Source: Firmicutes bacterium UBA5766 | GTDB taxonomy: Bacteria; Bacillota; Desulfotomaculia; Desulfotomaculales; Nap2-2B | Direction of reading: 5' to 3' | DNA length: 19,559 nucleotides | Assembly (NCBI GenBank): GCA_002418775.1 | Contig: DIEU01000061.1 | Coordinates: 15,970-35,528 of the forward strand | Shown here: piece after piece, positions 1 to 7,589 of the stretch | How positions within the stretch are numbered: position 1 is the stretch's first letter | How the letters are laid out: each line of letters starts with the position of its first letter | Position numbers and translations under genes: made by a program | Notes under the pieces: generated by a model | What the model saw: the letters and a program-made list of their open reading frames with translations, nothing else | The model's database searches: none | What the model was told of the DNA's origin: nothing

Positions 1-64
1 GAGTGGTTTTGCCGTGATCGACATGGGCTATTATAGCTATATTTCTTAAAGATTTTTCTTCCAT
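1..64 (-). CDS. typA: TypA/BipA ribosome-associated GTPase, N-terminal fragment (window edge)
   Basis: The first 21 codons read MEEKSLRNIAIIAHVDHGKT followed by T. This is the classic start of TypA/BipA translational GTPases, with the G1 P-loop motif AHVDHGKT. The family binds the ribosome and GTP and acts in ribosome assembly and stress adaptation. The remainder lies beyond position 1. The ATG is at 62-64 and is preceded by GAGAGGA with about 6-8 nt spacing, which supports this start. EF-G and LepA share the AHVDHGKTT motif, but the short leader and RNIAIIAHVDHGKT wording fit TypA best. Only 21 codons are visible, so the identity rests on the N-terminal motif alone. Confidence 0.85.
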   Translation of the reverse strand, partial: MEEKSLRNIAIIAHVDHGKTT

Positions 65-188
65 CGTGTATCCTCTCAGGCTGCCGGGCTTTTTTAAGAA
101 ACAGCAGCAAACCAGTTTCCGCGGCCGCCTATTAATCATTGGATAAAGGAAAAAGGCTAAAGAATTATAAAGAGCAAATGGCAATATT

Positions 189-224
189 AAAGACCTGCCA
201 AATCAAAGATTACAGCAGGTCTTT
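189..224 (-). terminator. Hairpin between the zinc-ribbon gene and typA, probable terminator
   Basis: A perfect 10-bp inverted repeat, AAAGACCTGC (189-198) and GCAGGTCTTT (215-224), encloses a 16-nt loop. It lies about 20 nt past the stop of the minus-strand zinc-ribbon gene. Read on the minus strand the stem ends in TTT followed by AATATT; on the plus strand it is followed by GCTTTT. It could work both ways. Its place after a minus-strand gene and before typA favours ending the zinc-ribbon transcript. Confidence 0.6.
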
Positions 225-244
225 GCTTTTCTTGTCGCTAAAGC

Positions 245-547
245 TTAGTAACGACTACGCGGCTGATAACAGTCCCTGCAGTAAACCGGTCTGTCTCCGC
301 GAGGCTGGAAAGGAACCTCGGTCTCTTTACCGCATGTAGCGCAAACTGCCGGATGCATCTGGCGGTCCTGACGGGAAAAACCGGAGTTTCCGCCTCTCCT
401 GTTTTGAGTTTTCCGGGCCGCACGGCATTCCGGGCAGCGTCCAGGGTCATTGGTAAACCCTTTTTCTGCAAAAAACTCCTGCTCCGATACGGAGAAGATA
501 AACTCGGTTCCGCAATCACGGCATGTCAACTGACGGTCTTGAAACAT
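245..547 (-). CDS. Double zinc-ribbon protein (zf-trcl plus CxxC-x17-CxxC domain)
   Basis: This 100-residue protein has eight cysteines in two CxxC/CxxC sets. The first is C9/C12 with C38/C41, in the pattern L-x-C-x-D-C-G-x-x-F...EQ.FF...GF...P.RC..CR typical of the 'probable zinc-ribbon' family (zf-trcl). The second is C69/C72 and C90/C93, separated by exactly 17 residues, matching the CxxC-x17-CxxC domain. Each set would bind one zinc. No biochemical role is established for these small proteins that I can name; nucleic-acid or protein binding is inferred. The ATG at 545-547 follows a GAGGGGG ribosome site by about 8 nt. A good sigma-A promoter lies about 115 nt upstream and a hairpin about 20 nt downstream, so it is probably a monocistronic gene. 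Confidence 0.88.
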   Translation of the reverse strand: MFQDRQLTCRDCGTEFIFSVSEQEFFAEKGFTNDPGRCPECRAARKTQNRRGGNSGFSRQDRQMHPAVCATCGKETEVPFQPRGDRPVYCRDCYQPRSRY

Positions 548-662
548 TAAAAAACCCCCTCAATAATTTTTATCCAATGGAATTAGGATTAACAACCACT
601 TTAATCCCAACCATTGAACTTGAGAGAGCGTGATTTGTAATACCTAATCTAAGGATAATACT

Positions 663-691
663 ATAATAACACGTATAATTTTAAAAGTCAA
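663..691 (-). promoter_or_regulatory. Sigma-A type promoter of the zinc-ribbon gene
   Basis: On the minus strand TTGACT (686-691) and TATTAT (663-668) are separated by exactly 17 nt, within an AT-rich stretch. Transcription would begin near position 656, giving a 5' untranslated leader of about 108 nt before the ATG at 547. No riboswitch-like structure was recognised in that leader. Confidence 0.6.
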
Positions 692-769
692 ATCAATATA
701 TCTGTAATAATTTGTCTAAAAATGTTAATAAGTGACGGTCAAAACGACTTTAAAAAACTCCTGTTTCAG

Positions 770-1085
770 TCATCCTAATCGGGGATTTGTTTTTTGACGG
801 CAGGAACGGTTTAATTGTTTAATCTGAAAACAATATTTTTCATCTGTTCTCCTAAATATATACAGCAAACCGGCCAATAAAAAGGCAATCCCCCCAATAA
901 TCTCATATTTCCATGATATGATCAGAATGATCATTAATACAAACACAGGGATATTGTGCATCAGCAGTCCAATCAATATCTGACTGGCGCTTAACCCGGG
1001 CGAAAATACATCCAGCGAAAACATTGCTAAAAAAAATAAGAAAAAATATAGATAGAATCCCTAACTGATATGCTGTAAATACAGT
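770..1085 (-). pseudogene. Small membrane protein (DUF7670-like), frameshifted in a T8 run
   Basis: From the ATG at 1022-1024 an 84-residue frame encodes SLDVFSPG, a segment with MHNIPVFVLMIILIISWKYE, then IGG and a second hydrophobic stretch. This resembles small two- to three-helix membrane proteins whose usual form starts with one more helix ahead of the LDVF motif. That helix is present upstream in a different frame: the minus-strand codons before a run of eight T (1029-1036 on the plus strand) give YQLGILSIFFLIF. Shortening the run to seven T joins it to LAMFSLDVF, the expected family sequence. There is no clear ATG, GTG or TTG before it after the stop at 1086-1088, so the 5' end is probably also degraded. 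A homopolymer sequencing error is an alternative. No function is assigned; the family name is from memory and moderately sure. Confidence 0.6.
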
Positions 1086-1092
1086 CTATCAG
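1065..1092. repeat. Imperfect 28-bp palindrome
   Basis: CTGATA-tg-CTGTA-aa-TACAG-tc-TATCAG: 11 of 13 positions in the arms pair. It lies just upstream of the broken small membrane protein gene. It might be an operator or a hairpin; nothing in the sequence decides which. Confidence 0.4.
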
Positions 1093-1120
1093 CATTCTCA
1101 GATATTGTCAATTAAAGCCC

Positions 1121-1150
1121 CTTATTAGTACGTTCCTTATTAGCGCGTTC
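1121..1150. repeat. Tandem duplication of a 15-bp unit
   Basis: CTTATTAGTACGTTC (1121-1135) is followed directly by CTTATTAGCGCGTTC (1136-1150), 13 of 15 positions identical. The pair lies in the short gap between sbcC and the broken membrane protein gene. No function is evident. Confidence 0.5.
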
Positions 1151-1190
1151 ATCCTGCCTGCGGGATATCAAATAGTCATCCATGAAACGC

Positions 1191-1219
1191 AAAAAGACCG
1201 TCACGTTTTCTATGACGGC
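1191..1219 (-). terminator. Rho-independent terminator of sbcDC
   Basis: On the minus strand, immediately after the sbcC stop, GCCGTCA and TGACGGT (6 Watson-Crick pairs plus one G-T) close a 9-nt loop. They are followed by CTTTTT. The layout is that of an intrinsic terminator ending the sbcD-sbcC transcript. Confidence 0.7.
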
Positions 1220-1221
1220 TC

Positions 1222-4200
1222 CTACACCAGTTTGAATTTGGCTGTGCTGCCGTGTTCGCCGGCGCTGATTTCCAGCCTGGCGTCGATGATTTCCTTGAGT
1301 TCGGGGACGTGGGAAATGATGCCCACCAGGCGGCCGCCCTTTTGCAGGTCGATTAAGGTTCTGACAGCAAAGTCCAGGGACTCGGGATCAAGGGCGCCGA
1401 AACCTTCGTCTATAAAAATGGTGTCCAGGTAGATGCCGCCGGAATATGACTGCACTACATCCGCCAGGCCCAGGGCAAGGGATAGAGAGGCCAGGAAAGT
1501 CTCGCCCCCGGAAAGGGTGGCCACGCCCCTCGCCACACCCGTGTATGTGTCAAAGACCTCCAGGTCCAGGCCCCCGGCGGCGTTGCTGCGCGCCCTGTCC
1601 ATGGTCCGCTGCAGGTGGTAGCGGCCGCGGCTCATCAACTGCAGCCGGCGGGTGGCGGCGACAAGAACGTCGTCCAGCAGGGCTCCCAGCACAAAGCGCT
1701 GAAAAGTCAGCCCGTAGAGATTCCTTCCGTTTGCCACTTCTGAAAGATGCCCGAGGACAGCAAAGCGGCTTTCCAATTCTTTTAAAGAACCTTCTATTTC
1801 GGCAAGCTTTTTAAGCCATCCGGCCTCCCGGACTGTTTGTTCTTCAAGCTGCGCCCCTTCTTTTAGAGCCTGCTTCCACTCGTTTTCCGCTTCGGCCAGA
1901 GCGGCGGCAAGTCTTTCAAGATCTGGTTCGCTCAAACCCTCGGCGCTCCTGACAGCGCGTACAAGGCGGTCTTTGGCCGCGCTTAGGTTTCCGTCAAACT
2001 CCTTAATTTCATTCTCCAACCTGCCGGTTTCTTCCGGTGTCCTCTTGGCATCCTGGTAATCATTGCGGGTTGCGAAACCCGCCGCTGTTAATCTCTGCTG
2101 AAAAATATCTTCTTCAATCCCGGCGCGTTCTGCGGCCAACCGGGCCGCCTCTTTCGCTTCCATCCCGGCAGTTTCTGCCCTGGCCAGCGCCTGGTTTGCT
2201 TCTTCAGCCGTTTTTCTGGCCTGCTCGTAAGCGATAATCAGTCTCTCCCGCCTGTCCCTGGCTTCTTTCTGGACCTTTTGCAAGAACAACGGATCACGCA
2301 ACTCCACCGGAATTCCCGACTCCCTCTCCAGGGCTACCGCATGGGCCGACTCAAAGGCGGTTTTAGCGTCCTGAAAATCATTTTTTGAAATTTCAAGCCG
2401 GTCAATAGCCGATTTTTCCTTGTTCTTTAGTTCTTCAAGTTCCTTAGCCAGCCGGGCGGAAATTTTTACGGCGTCTTTCGCCTCGTGCAGAAGGTCCCTG
2501 TCTTTTGCCGCGGCGATTTGAAGGACGGCCAGATCAAGTCCTGCCTTTTCTCCCAACTCGCCTATCAATTCTTCAATCCTGCCATCCGCAGACGCCTTTT
2601 TGGAATTAATGCCGTTTAACTCATCCCGCAGTTTATCACGGACGGATTCAAGGTTGGTTACAGCGAGCTGTTTTTTCTTGAGGTCATTTTCCGAAGGCAG
2701 CGCCGCCTTACTCACGGCGGGAGCAGGGTGGTCAGGGGAACCGCAGACCGGGCAGGGAGCGCCATCAGTCAAAGCGCCGGCTAAAATTGCCGCCTGTCCG
2801 CTGTTCCAGGCTTCCTGCAAACCGGACAATTCCAGCTTTGCCTTGTGATAGTTTTCCTCAACTTGATTTAGTTTTCTGACGGCTGTATCAAGTTCTTTCA
2901 GGATGACAGCCATTCCTCCGCGTAAATTTTCAAGGGACTGCTTTTTCATTATTATTTGTTCGGCTTCCTTATATGCGGATTCCAGCGCCGCCGCCTGAAC
3001 GGCCTTTTCTGCTGTATCCTGATGGGCTTTATCCTTTTCGGAGATCAAAGCCTGTAGATCATCCAGAGAAAACTGAGCCTGGCTCCGGTTTGCTTCAGCG
3101 AACTGTATCTTTTTTTTCGCCAAATCAACTTTATGACGGGCTTCGTCCAAGGCTGCGACTTTTGCGGTCAGTTCTTCCAGCCGGGTTACTTCTCTTCCGG
3201 CTTTTTCCCGCTCGTCGCCTTTTTTCTCTTCTTCGGCCAGGACCTTTTCCGCCCTTTCTTTTACAGTCAGGGCCTCACTTTTTGCTTTTCGCTTCTTTTC
3301 ATAAGTGTTCGCGGCAATAAGAGCGTCCGCCTGATACCTTTTGAGGGTGTTTTCGACATCTGCCAGGCTCAAAGCCTGCCTGGCCCTTGTTACTTCAACT
3401 CTTTTTGCGTCAATGTCCGTTATCTTAGAATTCAGATCGGCCACGGCAAGTTCGGCGTTCTTTTTCTCATCCAGCTTTTCTTTGGCCTGCCTGCCGGTGT
3501 TCAACCGCTCCTGCGCCGATTTGACCGAATTTTGGCCGGCCTCAATCATCTTTTTTGTTTCTTTTAATAGTTCCATATGCTCATCATACCGCCGGGCGAG
3601 TTCTTCTTTTGATTCGGCTTTTGCTTCATTCAAGACGAATCTTTGTTCACTCGACTTATCGTCATAGCTTTTTTTAATCACTTTGGCTGATTCTTTCAGC
3701 GCATCCTCTATCCGGCGAAAAAACTCCGCCCTGAAGAGGGTTTCCAGGATTACCTGCCGCTCTTTGGAGTCCGCAGTTAAAAGTCTGCGGAATTCTCCCT
3801 GGGGAAGCATGACCACCTGGCGGAACTGGCTGCTCTTAAACCCCAGCAGCGCTTCGATCCTTTCTGTGACTTTGTTCCACCCGCCAGCTAAAACTGTCCC
3901 CTCTTCATCGTCGTTAATCAAACCGGTCCTTTTCCAAAGAGCGGCGTTAGCGCTCATTACGGCTGTGCCGGAGCCGCGCCGGCGCGGTCTTTCCTGCTCG
4001 GGATTGCGTGTGATCCGGTAAACCTCGGCGCCGACGCTGAAATCGAAGGTCAATTCTGTAGCCGCGGATAAATCTGCATAATCGCTGCGCATCTGCCTGC
4101 CATCCCGCAAAGCCCCGCTGCTCTCGCCGTAAAGGGCGAAGCACATCGCATCGAGAATCGTCGTTTTCCCTGAACCCGTCGGCCCGTGAATCAAAAAAAA

Positions 4201-4287
4201 AGAGCGCCCGCCGAGTTCCCTGAAGTCGATGACCTGCGTCCCGGCGTAAGGCCCGAAGGCGCTTATCGTAAGCTTAAGCGGCCTCAT
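1222..4287 (-). CDS. sbcC: Exonuclease SbcC, ATPase subunit of SbcCD (Rad50-like)
   Basis: This 1021-residue protein has the full SMC/Rad50 layout. The N-terminal ATPase half has Walker A GPTGSGKTT (residues 35-43). A long charged coiled coil follows (about 190-510), then a CPVC zinc hook near residue 511, then a returning coiled coil. The C-terminal half carries the ABC signature LSGGETFLASL (about 923) and Walker B TIFIDEGFGALDPES (about 955). With SbcD it forms a cytosolic ATP-dependent nuclease that cuts hairpins, cruciforms and blocked double-strand ends. The length is normal for the family and no motif is missing. It starts with ATG inside the sbcD stop (4-nt ATGA overlap), so translation is probably coupled. 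A hairpin terminator lies directly after its stop. Confidence 0.97.
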   Translation of the reverse strand: MRPLKLTISAFGPYAGTQVIDFRELGGRSFFLIHGPTGSGKTTILDAMCFALYGESSGALRDGRQMRSDYADLSAATELTFDFSVGAEVYRITRNPEQERPRRRGSGTAVMSANAALWKRTGLINDDEEGTVLAGGWNKVTERIEALLGFKSSQFRQVVMLPQGEFRRLLTADSKERQVILETLFRAEFFRRIEDALKESAKVIKKSYDDKSSEQRFVLNEAKAESKEELARRYDEHMELLKETKKMIEAGQNSVKSAQERLNTGRQAKEKLDEKKNAELAVADLNSKITDIDAKRVEVTRARQALSLADVENTLKRYQADALIAANTYEKKRKAKSEALTVKERAEKVLAEEEKKGDEREKAGREVTRLEELTAKVAALDEARHKVDLAKKKIQFAEANRSQAQFSLDDLQALISEKDKAHQDTAEKAVQAAALESAYKEAEQIIMKKQSLENLRGGMAVILKELDTAVRKLNQVEENYHKAKLELSGLQEAWNSGQAAILAGALTDGAPCPVCGSPDHPAPAVSKAALPSENDLKKKQLAVTNLESVRDKLRDELNGINSKKASADGRIEELIGELGEKAGLDLAVLQIAAAKDRDLLHEAKDAVKISARLAKELEELKNKEKSAIDRLEISKNDFQDAKTAFESAHAVALERESGIPVELRDPLFLQKVQKEARDRRERLIIAYEQARKTAEEANQALARAETAGMEAKEAARLAAERAGIEEDIFQQRLTAAGFATRNDYQDAKRTPEETGRLENEIKEFDGNLSAAKDRLVRAVRSAEGLSEPDLERLAAALAEAENEWKQALKEGAQLEEQTVREAGWLKKLAEIEGSLKELESRFAVLGHLSEVANGRNLYGLTFQRFVLGALLDDVLVAATRRLQLMSRGRYHLQRTMDRARSNAAGGLDLEVFDTYTGVARGVATLSGGETFLASLSLALGLADVVQSYSGGIYLDTIFIDEGFGALDPESLDFAVRTLIDLQKGGRLVGIISHVPELKEIIDARLEISAGEHGSTAKFKLV

Positions 4288-5438
4288 ACCGTCGCCTCCC
4301 GTTCCTGCCTGGACAGGTTTTCGACAGTATCCTTAAATACCCGGAGTTGCTCCGGCGACAGGGCTGTCCCCGTCACCTGCTTAAAAAAAGATGAAAATAA
4401 ATCTGTTTCGCTCAACCCCCGGTGATCGCCGCCGGGACCGCGCAGTTCCATGTCCGCAGCCAGAAACGGCCTTTCGATATGCAGCACATTCGGATAAACG
4501 CTGCGCAGCTTGCCCATGGCGTCCAGTATAGCGCCGGAGTCTGTCAAAGTAATATTTATATAATCGTCCCTGCTTTCACCGCTGCGGGGCCCGGCCAGGA
4601 TGTCGTTAAGCAGACCTTCCAAACAGCGGACGTCCCTGCGGGGGGTAAGGCAAACCTCCTCAATGGTTGTTTTACCAAGCCTGTCCATTTCCACCAGAGT
4701 CACCGACTTCCGCTGGCCCGCTTCGGAGAAGGAATATTTCATCAGGGAACCGGAATAGCGGATATTCTCCCTTCCGGCATACTGCGGCCTGTGCAGGTGT
4801 CCAAGGGCGGCGTAATGGAAGGCATAATAATGCTCAGGGTCGACATAGCCGGAACCTTCTATGGAAAGGGGGCGCTCCGATTCGCTGACCTCTCCGCCCG
4901 CCACAAAAGCGTGGCCAACCAGAATTGAACGTACGCCGGAAGGAATGCCGGAGGTCAACTGATTAATTATAAAAGCCGCTGCCTCATTGTGATCACGAAT
5001 ATCCTTGGCCGAGAACTTTTCCCGCACAACCGGGGGATCGGCGTAAGGCAGAGGGTATATGTACACCGGACCATATGCGTCAAGAATTTCTACAGGAGCA
5101 ATGTTTTTATCCAGAACCCCGGCGATGTGGAGTCCCTGCCGGGCCAGCAGTTTAGCGCCGAACCCCACCCTTTCGGGGCTGTCGTGGTTGCCCGCAATCA
5201 AAACAACCGGAACTTTGCAGTCCAAAAGGATGCGGGAAAGCACATCGTCAAGAAGATTTACAGCCTCCGCGGGAGGCGCCGCACGGTCGTAAATATCGCC
5301 GGCGATTAAAATAGCATCCGGTTTCGAATAGCTGACCAGCTTGATAAAATCTTCAAGTATGTATGCCTGATCATCCGTCAGATGCGTCCCGTGAAAAATT
5401 CGCCCCAGGTGCCAGTCGGAAGTATGGATAAATCGCAC
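4284..5438 (-). CDS. sbcD: Exonuclease SbcD, Mre11-like nuclease subunit
   Basis: This 384-residue calcineurin-like metallophosphoesterase has the expected order of metal-binding motifs: TSDWHLG (residues 7-13), AGDIYDR, AGNHDSPER, VGHAF and LGHLHRPQ. These coordinate the two Mn ions of the nuclease site. It is the catalytic partner of SbcC, degrading and nicking DNA ends and hairpins. The start is a GTG (5436-5438), supported by GAAGGG about 8 nt before it and by the conserved beginning MRFIHTSDWHLG. Its stop overlaps the sbcC start by four nt. The C-terminal part is the usual capping domain. I see no sharp promoter in the AT-rich 366 nt ahead of it. Confidence 0.97.
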   Translation of the reverse strand: MRFIHTSDWHLGRIFHGTHLTDDQAYILEDFIKLVSYSKPDAILIAGDIYDRAAPPAEAVNLLDDVLSRILLDCKVPVVLIAGNHDSPERVGFGAKLLARQGLHIAGVLDKNIAPVEILDAYGPVYIYPLPYADPPVVREKFSAKDIRDHNEAAAFIINQLTSGIPSGVRSILVGHAFVAGGEVSESERPLSIEGSGYVDPEHYYAFHYAALGHLHRPQYAGRENIRYSGSLMKYSFSEAGQRKSVTLVEMDRLGKTTIEEVCLTPRRDVRCLEGLLNDILAGPRSGESRDDYINITLTDSGAILDAMGKLRSVYPNVLHIERPFLAADMELRGPGGDHRGLSETDLFSSFFKQVTGTALSPEQLRVFKDTVENLSRQEREATV

Positions 5439-5805
5439 TATAAATCCCTTCTTATTTCGTACAAGTTTTAATAATTTTAGCCTGAATAACTTATTTCGCT
5501 ATCTTCTAATAATTATCCTTCAGAATGCTAATATTCAGATAAACTGCTATGCAAAGACAGACTTTTCGCCTGACACTATTTTGGAAGCAATTGTGATAAA
5601 TGACCCCACTGCAAAAAGGGGTGTTTTTTTCTTGTATTTTCCCCTTAAAAAAATTTTCTGGGATTATTATCTATTTAACTGACCGTTATTTTGGTTTCCT
5701 TTACGTTATTCTTTCCATTAAACTGGCAGCTATATGGAGCATGGCCTTCTGGGCAGGAATCAACTGTTTTGTGGTCTTTAATGGTAAATGATGCCAGGAT
5801 ATCAA
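5439..5805. other. Gene-free AT-rich gap between the radical SAM gene and sbcD
   Basis: No supported gene lies in these 367 nt. The only structure noticed is a weak hairpin with ACCCC (5602-5606) and GGGGT, 10-nt loop, followed by seven T in the plus direction (about 5602-5627). This is a terminator shape with no plus-strand gene before it. Short plus-strand frames here lack ribosome sites and family resemblance. The sbcD promoter should lie in the right-hand part of the gap but has no clear consensus. Confidence 0.4.
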
Positions 5806-6732
5806 CTATTTCAGTCTATAAATATCATATCCCCTGTAATTTATTACAACTACTTTTTTGTCTTGCTTCAGTTTATTGAAAACCACTTCAATCTTGCTGC
5901 ATCCTCTTGATTGTAAGAAAGCTGCAATTTCAAATTGATTCATTGGGTGACGCTTAATGATGCTGAGAACCGCTTCATAATCATCCTTAATTTCACTATG
6001 AAAGCCTTGTGATTCTAAAAGATCAATTGAAATACCTCCTAAAATTTCTGCTGCGTGGTTCATCTTTTCATGTTCCACAACCTTAACATATGACTCAGCA
6101 GGCGGGCGTACCAGTGTGTTCAGATATAACTTATCATACTTTATTTTCTTAAGCGTTTCGGCATATTTATTCAAGCTCATATCGTCATCATTAATACCTT
6201 TCATGAGCATGATTTCAATCCATAATTGCCCTCTGTATTTTTTTGAGAAATCTTTCAAACCTCTAATCACTTCTGAAAATTTTAAACTTCCATATGGCCT
6301 GTTGATTTTTTTAAAAGATAATTCATCGTACGCATCCAATGTAGGTAAAACTATATCTGCTTTAAAAAGTTCTGCTTGCACCTGCAACTCATATAGGAGA
6401 GCTCCGTTCGTGATGACTGCCACTGGTTTATCCGTTCTTTTATGTATCTCTTCTATAAGCTCTCCAAGACCTAAATATAAGGTGGGTTCTCCCTCTCCTA
6501 CTATAGTAACGACATCAAACGAAATATTATTCTGTAAAACTTTGTCTAACTCTTCAATAATATCCCCGACCGGATAAAACAGTTGCCGGGTATTAGTCAT
6601 ACGGTCAGTTCTGCCTAATTGACAATAAATACATGAATAATTACATGCTTTCTTCGGTATTATGCTAACTCCCAAAGATAGACCAAGTCTCCTGGATGGT
6701 ACCGGGCCATAAATATATTTGAATTCCATCAC
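5806..6732 (-). CDS. Radical SAM protein (COG0731, wyosine-synthase-like)
   Basis: The protein starts MMEFKYIYGPVPSRRLGLSLG and has the radical SAM cluster motif C30-x3-C34-x2-C37 in ACNYSCIYCQLG, which binds a [4Fe-4S] cluster and S-adenosylmethionine. VGEGEPTLY and ITNGALL follow as the usual SAM and barrel-strand motifs. The YGPVPSRRLG opening is characteristic of the COG0731 family, named after tRNA wyosine (TYW1) enzymes. Bacterial members are of unproven substrate, so I do not claim wyosine synthesis. The last 60 residues look like a small winged-helix domain (HPMNQFEIAAFLQSRG). GAAGGTG precedes two possible starts, GTG at 6730-6732 and ATG at 6727-6729; the ATG has the better 8-nt spacing. 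The gene is markedly more AT-rich than sbcCD and the hsd operon. Confidence 0.85.
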   Translation of the reverse strand: MMEFKYIYGPVPSRRLGLSLGVSIIPKKACNYSCIYCQLGRTDRMTNTRQLFYPVGDIIEELDKVLQNNISFDVVTIVGEGEPTLYLGLGELIEEIHKRTDKPVAVITNGALLYELQVQAELFKADIVLPTLDAYDELSFKKINRPYGSLKFSEVIRGLKDFSKKYRGQLWIEIMLMKGINDDDMSLNKYAETLKKIKYDKLYLNTLVRPPAESYVKVVEHEKMNHAAEILGGISIDLLESQGFHSEIKDDYEAVLSIIKRHPMNQFEIAAFLQSRGCSKIEVVFNKLKQDKKVVVINYRGYDIYRLK

Positions 6733-6887
6733 ATAAACACCTTCTTGCTATATTTGCTCCGAAAGATAACTCTGTTTTATAAGTGTTGTAAATAAGCTGC
6801 AAACAGTCATATCGTTCAATGATGCTTGAAGTTCCTCTGCTGATTTCTTAATGCATAAATCTTTTTTATAAATAGCTCTGTTTTCTT

Positions 6888-7100
6888 TTAGTCTGTTCTG
6901 GTTACCGACAATATGCTTCCGAACAGGTAGGAAGACAGATCGGGTGGATACCCCGGCATCAACGCAATAAATAAGATGCCAAGCGCCATACCCAAAGACC
7001 AAAAGAGCCCAATAACAACATCAGAGCGTGTACCGCCTGCCCTTTCTTTTGATATAGCATATCCCCAAAGATGCTAAGACAGATATAAAAAATTCAGAAT
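6888..7100 (-). pseudogene. Remnant of a ZnuB/MntB-type metal ABC transporter permease
   Basis: Read across two frames, this stretch gives a recognisable piece of an ABC-3 family metal permease. The frame beginning near 7098 gives FFISVLASLGICYIKRKG. After a frameshift near 7025 come VVIGLFWSLGMALGILF, LMPGYPPDLSSYLFGSIL and SVTRTD before a TAA at 6888-6890. The combination 'D-VIGLFWS-GMA-GI-FI...PGY-PDL-SYLFG-IL-V' is the middle of ZnuB-like permeases for zinc or manganese. Everything before and after it in a normal 270-residue permease is missing, there is no start, and stops interrupt it, so it cannot make a transporter. The 140 nt between it and the radical SAM gene (6748-6887) encode a 45-codon tail of no recognised family. 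Confidence 0.7.
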
Positions 7101-7409
7101 CAGCGCAACTTTTCCCGGTTTGTGCACGCACACTGACTGCATCAACGGCCCAAGAGAAAGGCCGACCAAAAGCACAAGAGTTTCACACGGTGTACTGCTA
7201 ATCTGCCCCCGTTTTCCGGCCCAAGCGAGTTCCGCCTTCAGCAGGCTCTGACCGTCCAATTCCCTACGGGATTCGCCAATATACCTGGCTAAGGCGCTTT
7301 CAATAGTTGAACCAGTCCCTGAGATGGGCCAATACCACAACCGGGTAACCTGCTCCAAAGCCAGAGCTTCTTTCTGAGCCTGCCTGGTGATGTCCATAGT
7401 GTCGGTCAT
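7074..7409 (-). CDS. Hypothetical protein, probably truncated; C-terminal piece CARF-like
   Basis: The 111-residue frame has a convincing start: GGGAGGG lies about 7 nt ahead of the ATG at 7407-7409. Residues 1-70 match nothing I recognise. Residues 75-105 contain TLVLLVGLSLGPLMQSV and a KPGKVALILN strand. This strand-turn-helix-strand pattern is like the first unit of CARF/Rossmann domains of CRISPR-associated and related sensor proteins. The protein stops at a TAG just as it runs into the metal-permease remnant, so its C-terminal portion has probably been replaced by unrelated DNA. The CARF suggestion is pattern-based and weak. Together with the neighbouring fragments it belongs to a decayed stretch left of the hsd operon. 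Confidence 0.4.
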   Translation of the reverse strand: MTDTMDITRQAQKEALALEQVTRLWYWPISGTGSTIESALARYIGESRRELDGQSLLKAELAWAGKRGQISSTPCETLVLLVGLSLGPLMQSVCVHKPGKVALILNFLYLS

Positions 7410-7485
7410 TAAAGATCCCTCCCATTCGCTACGTTTTATGGCGCCTCTTGGGAAATGCCAACTTATTTATGACCTTGCTACATCC

Positions 7486-7589
7486 TTAGGCGGTTGCGTG
7501 GAAAACTCCTTCATCTCCATCCAGCAATGCCTTAATCAGCGCATCCCGCGCGTCCGTGTAGTAGACCGTGCTATTTCCTCATTTGTCAT
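7486..7589 (-). pseudogene. Small gene overlapping the hsdR stop, frameshifted
   Basis: An ATG at 7587-7589, inside the last codons of hsdR, opens MTNEEIAR and would run to a stop after 17 codons. One base further on, the neighbouring frame reads VYYTDARDALIKALLDGD followed by EGVFHATA and a TAA at 7486-7488. That looks like genuine alpha-helical protein. A single missing base after the eighth codon joins the two parts into a protein of about 35 residues. The 11-nt overlap with hsdR copies the overlap style of the operon, so this was probably its seventh and last gene. I do not recognise the family. It could be two chance frames. Confidence 0.4.

Noticed and set aside
139..339. Plus-strand 66-codon frame
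   Set aside because: Its second half is antisense to the zinc-ribbon gene and it runs through the terminator hairpin.
1222..5438. Unusual SbcCD considered as a defence-type Rad50/Mre11 variant
   Set aside because: Lengths, zinc hook, ATPase and nuclease motifs and the overlap are those of ordinary SbcCD.
5600..5791. Plus-strand 63-codon hydrophobic frame
   Set aside because: It has no ribosome site and begins inside a hairpin. The composition is AT-rich and phenylalanine-rich as expected by chance in this gap.
6748..7002. Minus-strand 84-codon frame before the radical SAM gene
   Set aside because: Its first half is the wrong frame of the metal-permease remnant. The last 45 codons are unrecognised, and there is no convincing start, so it is treated as decayed DNA.
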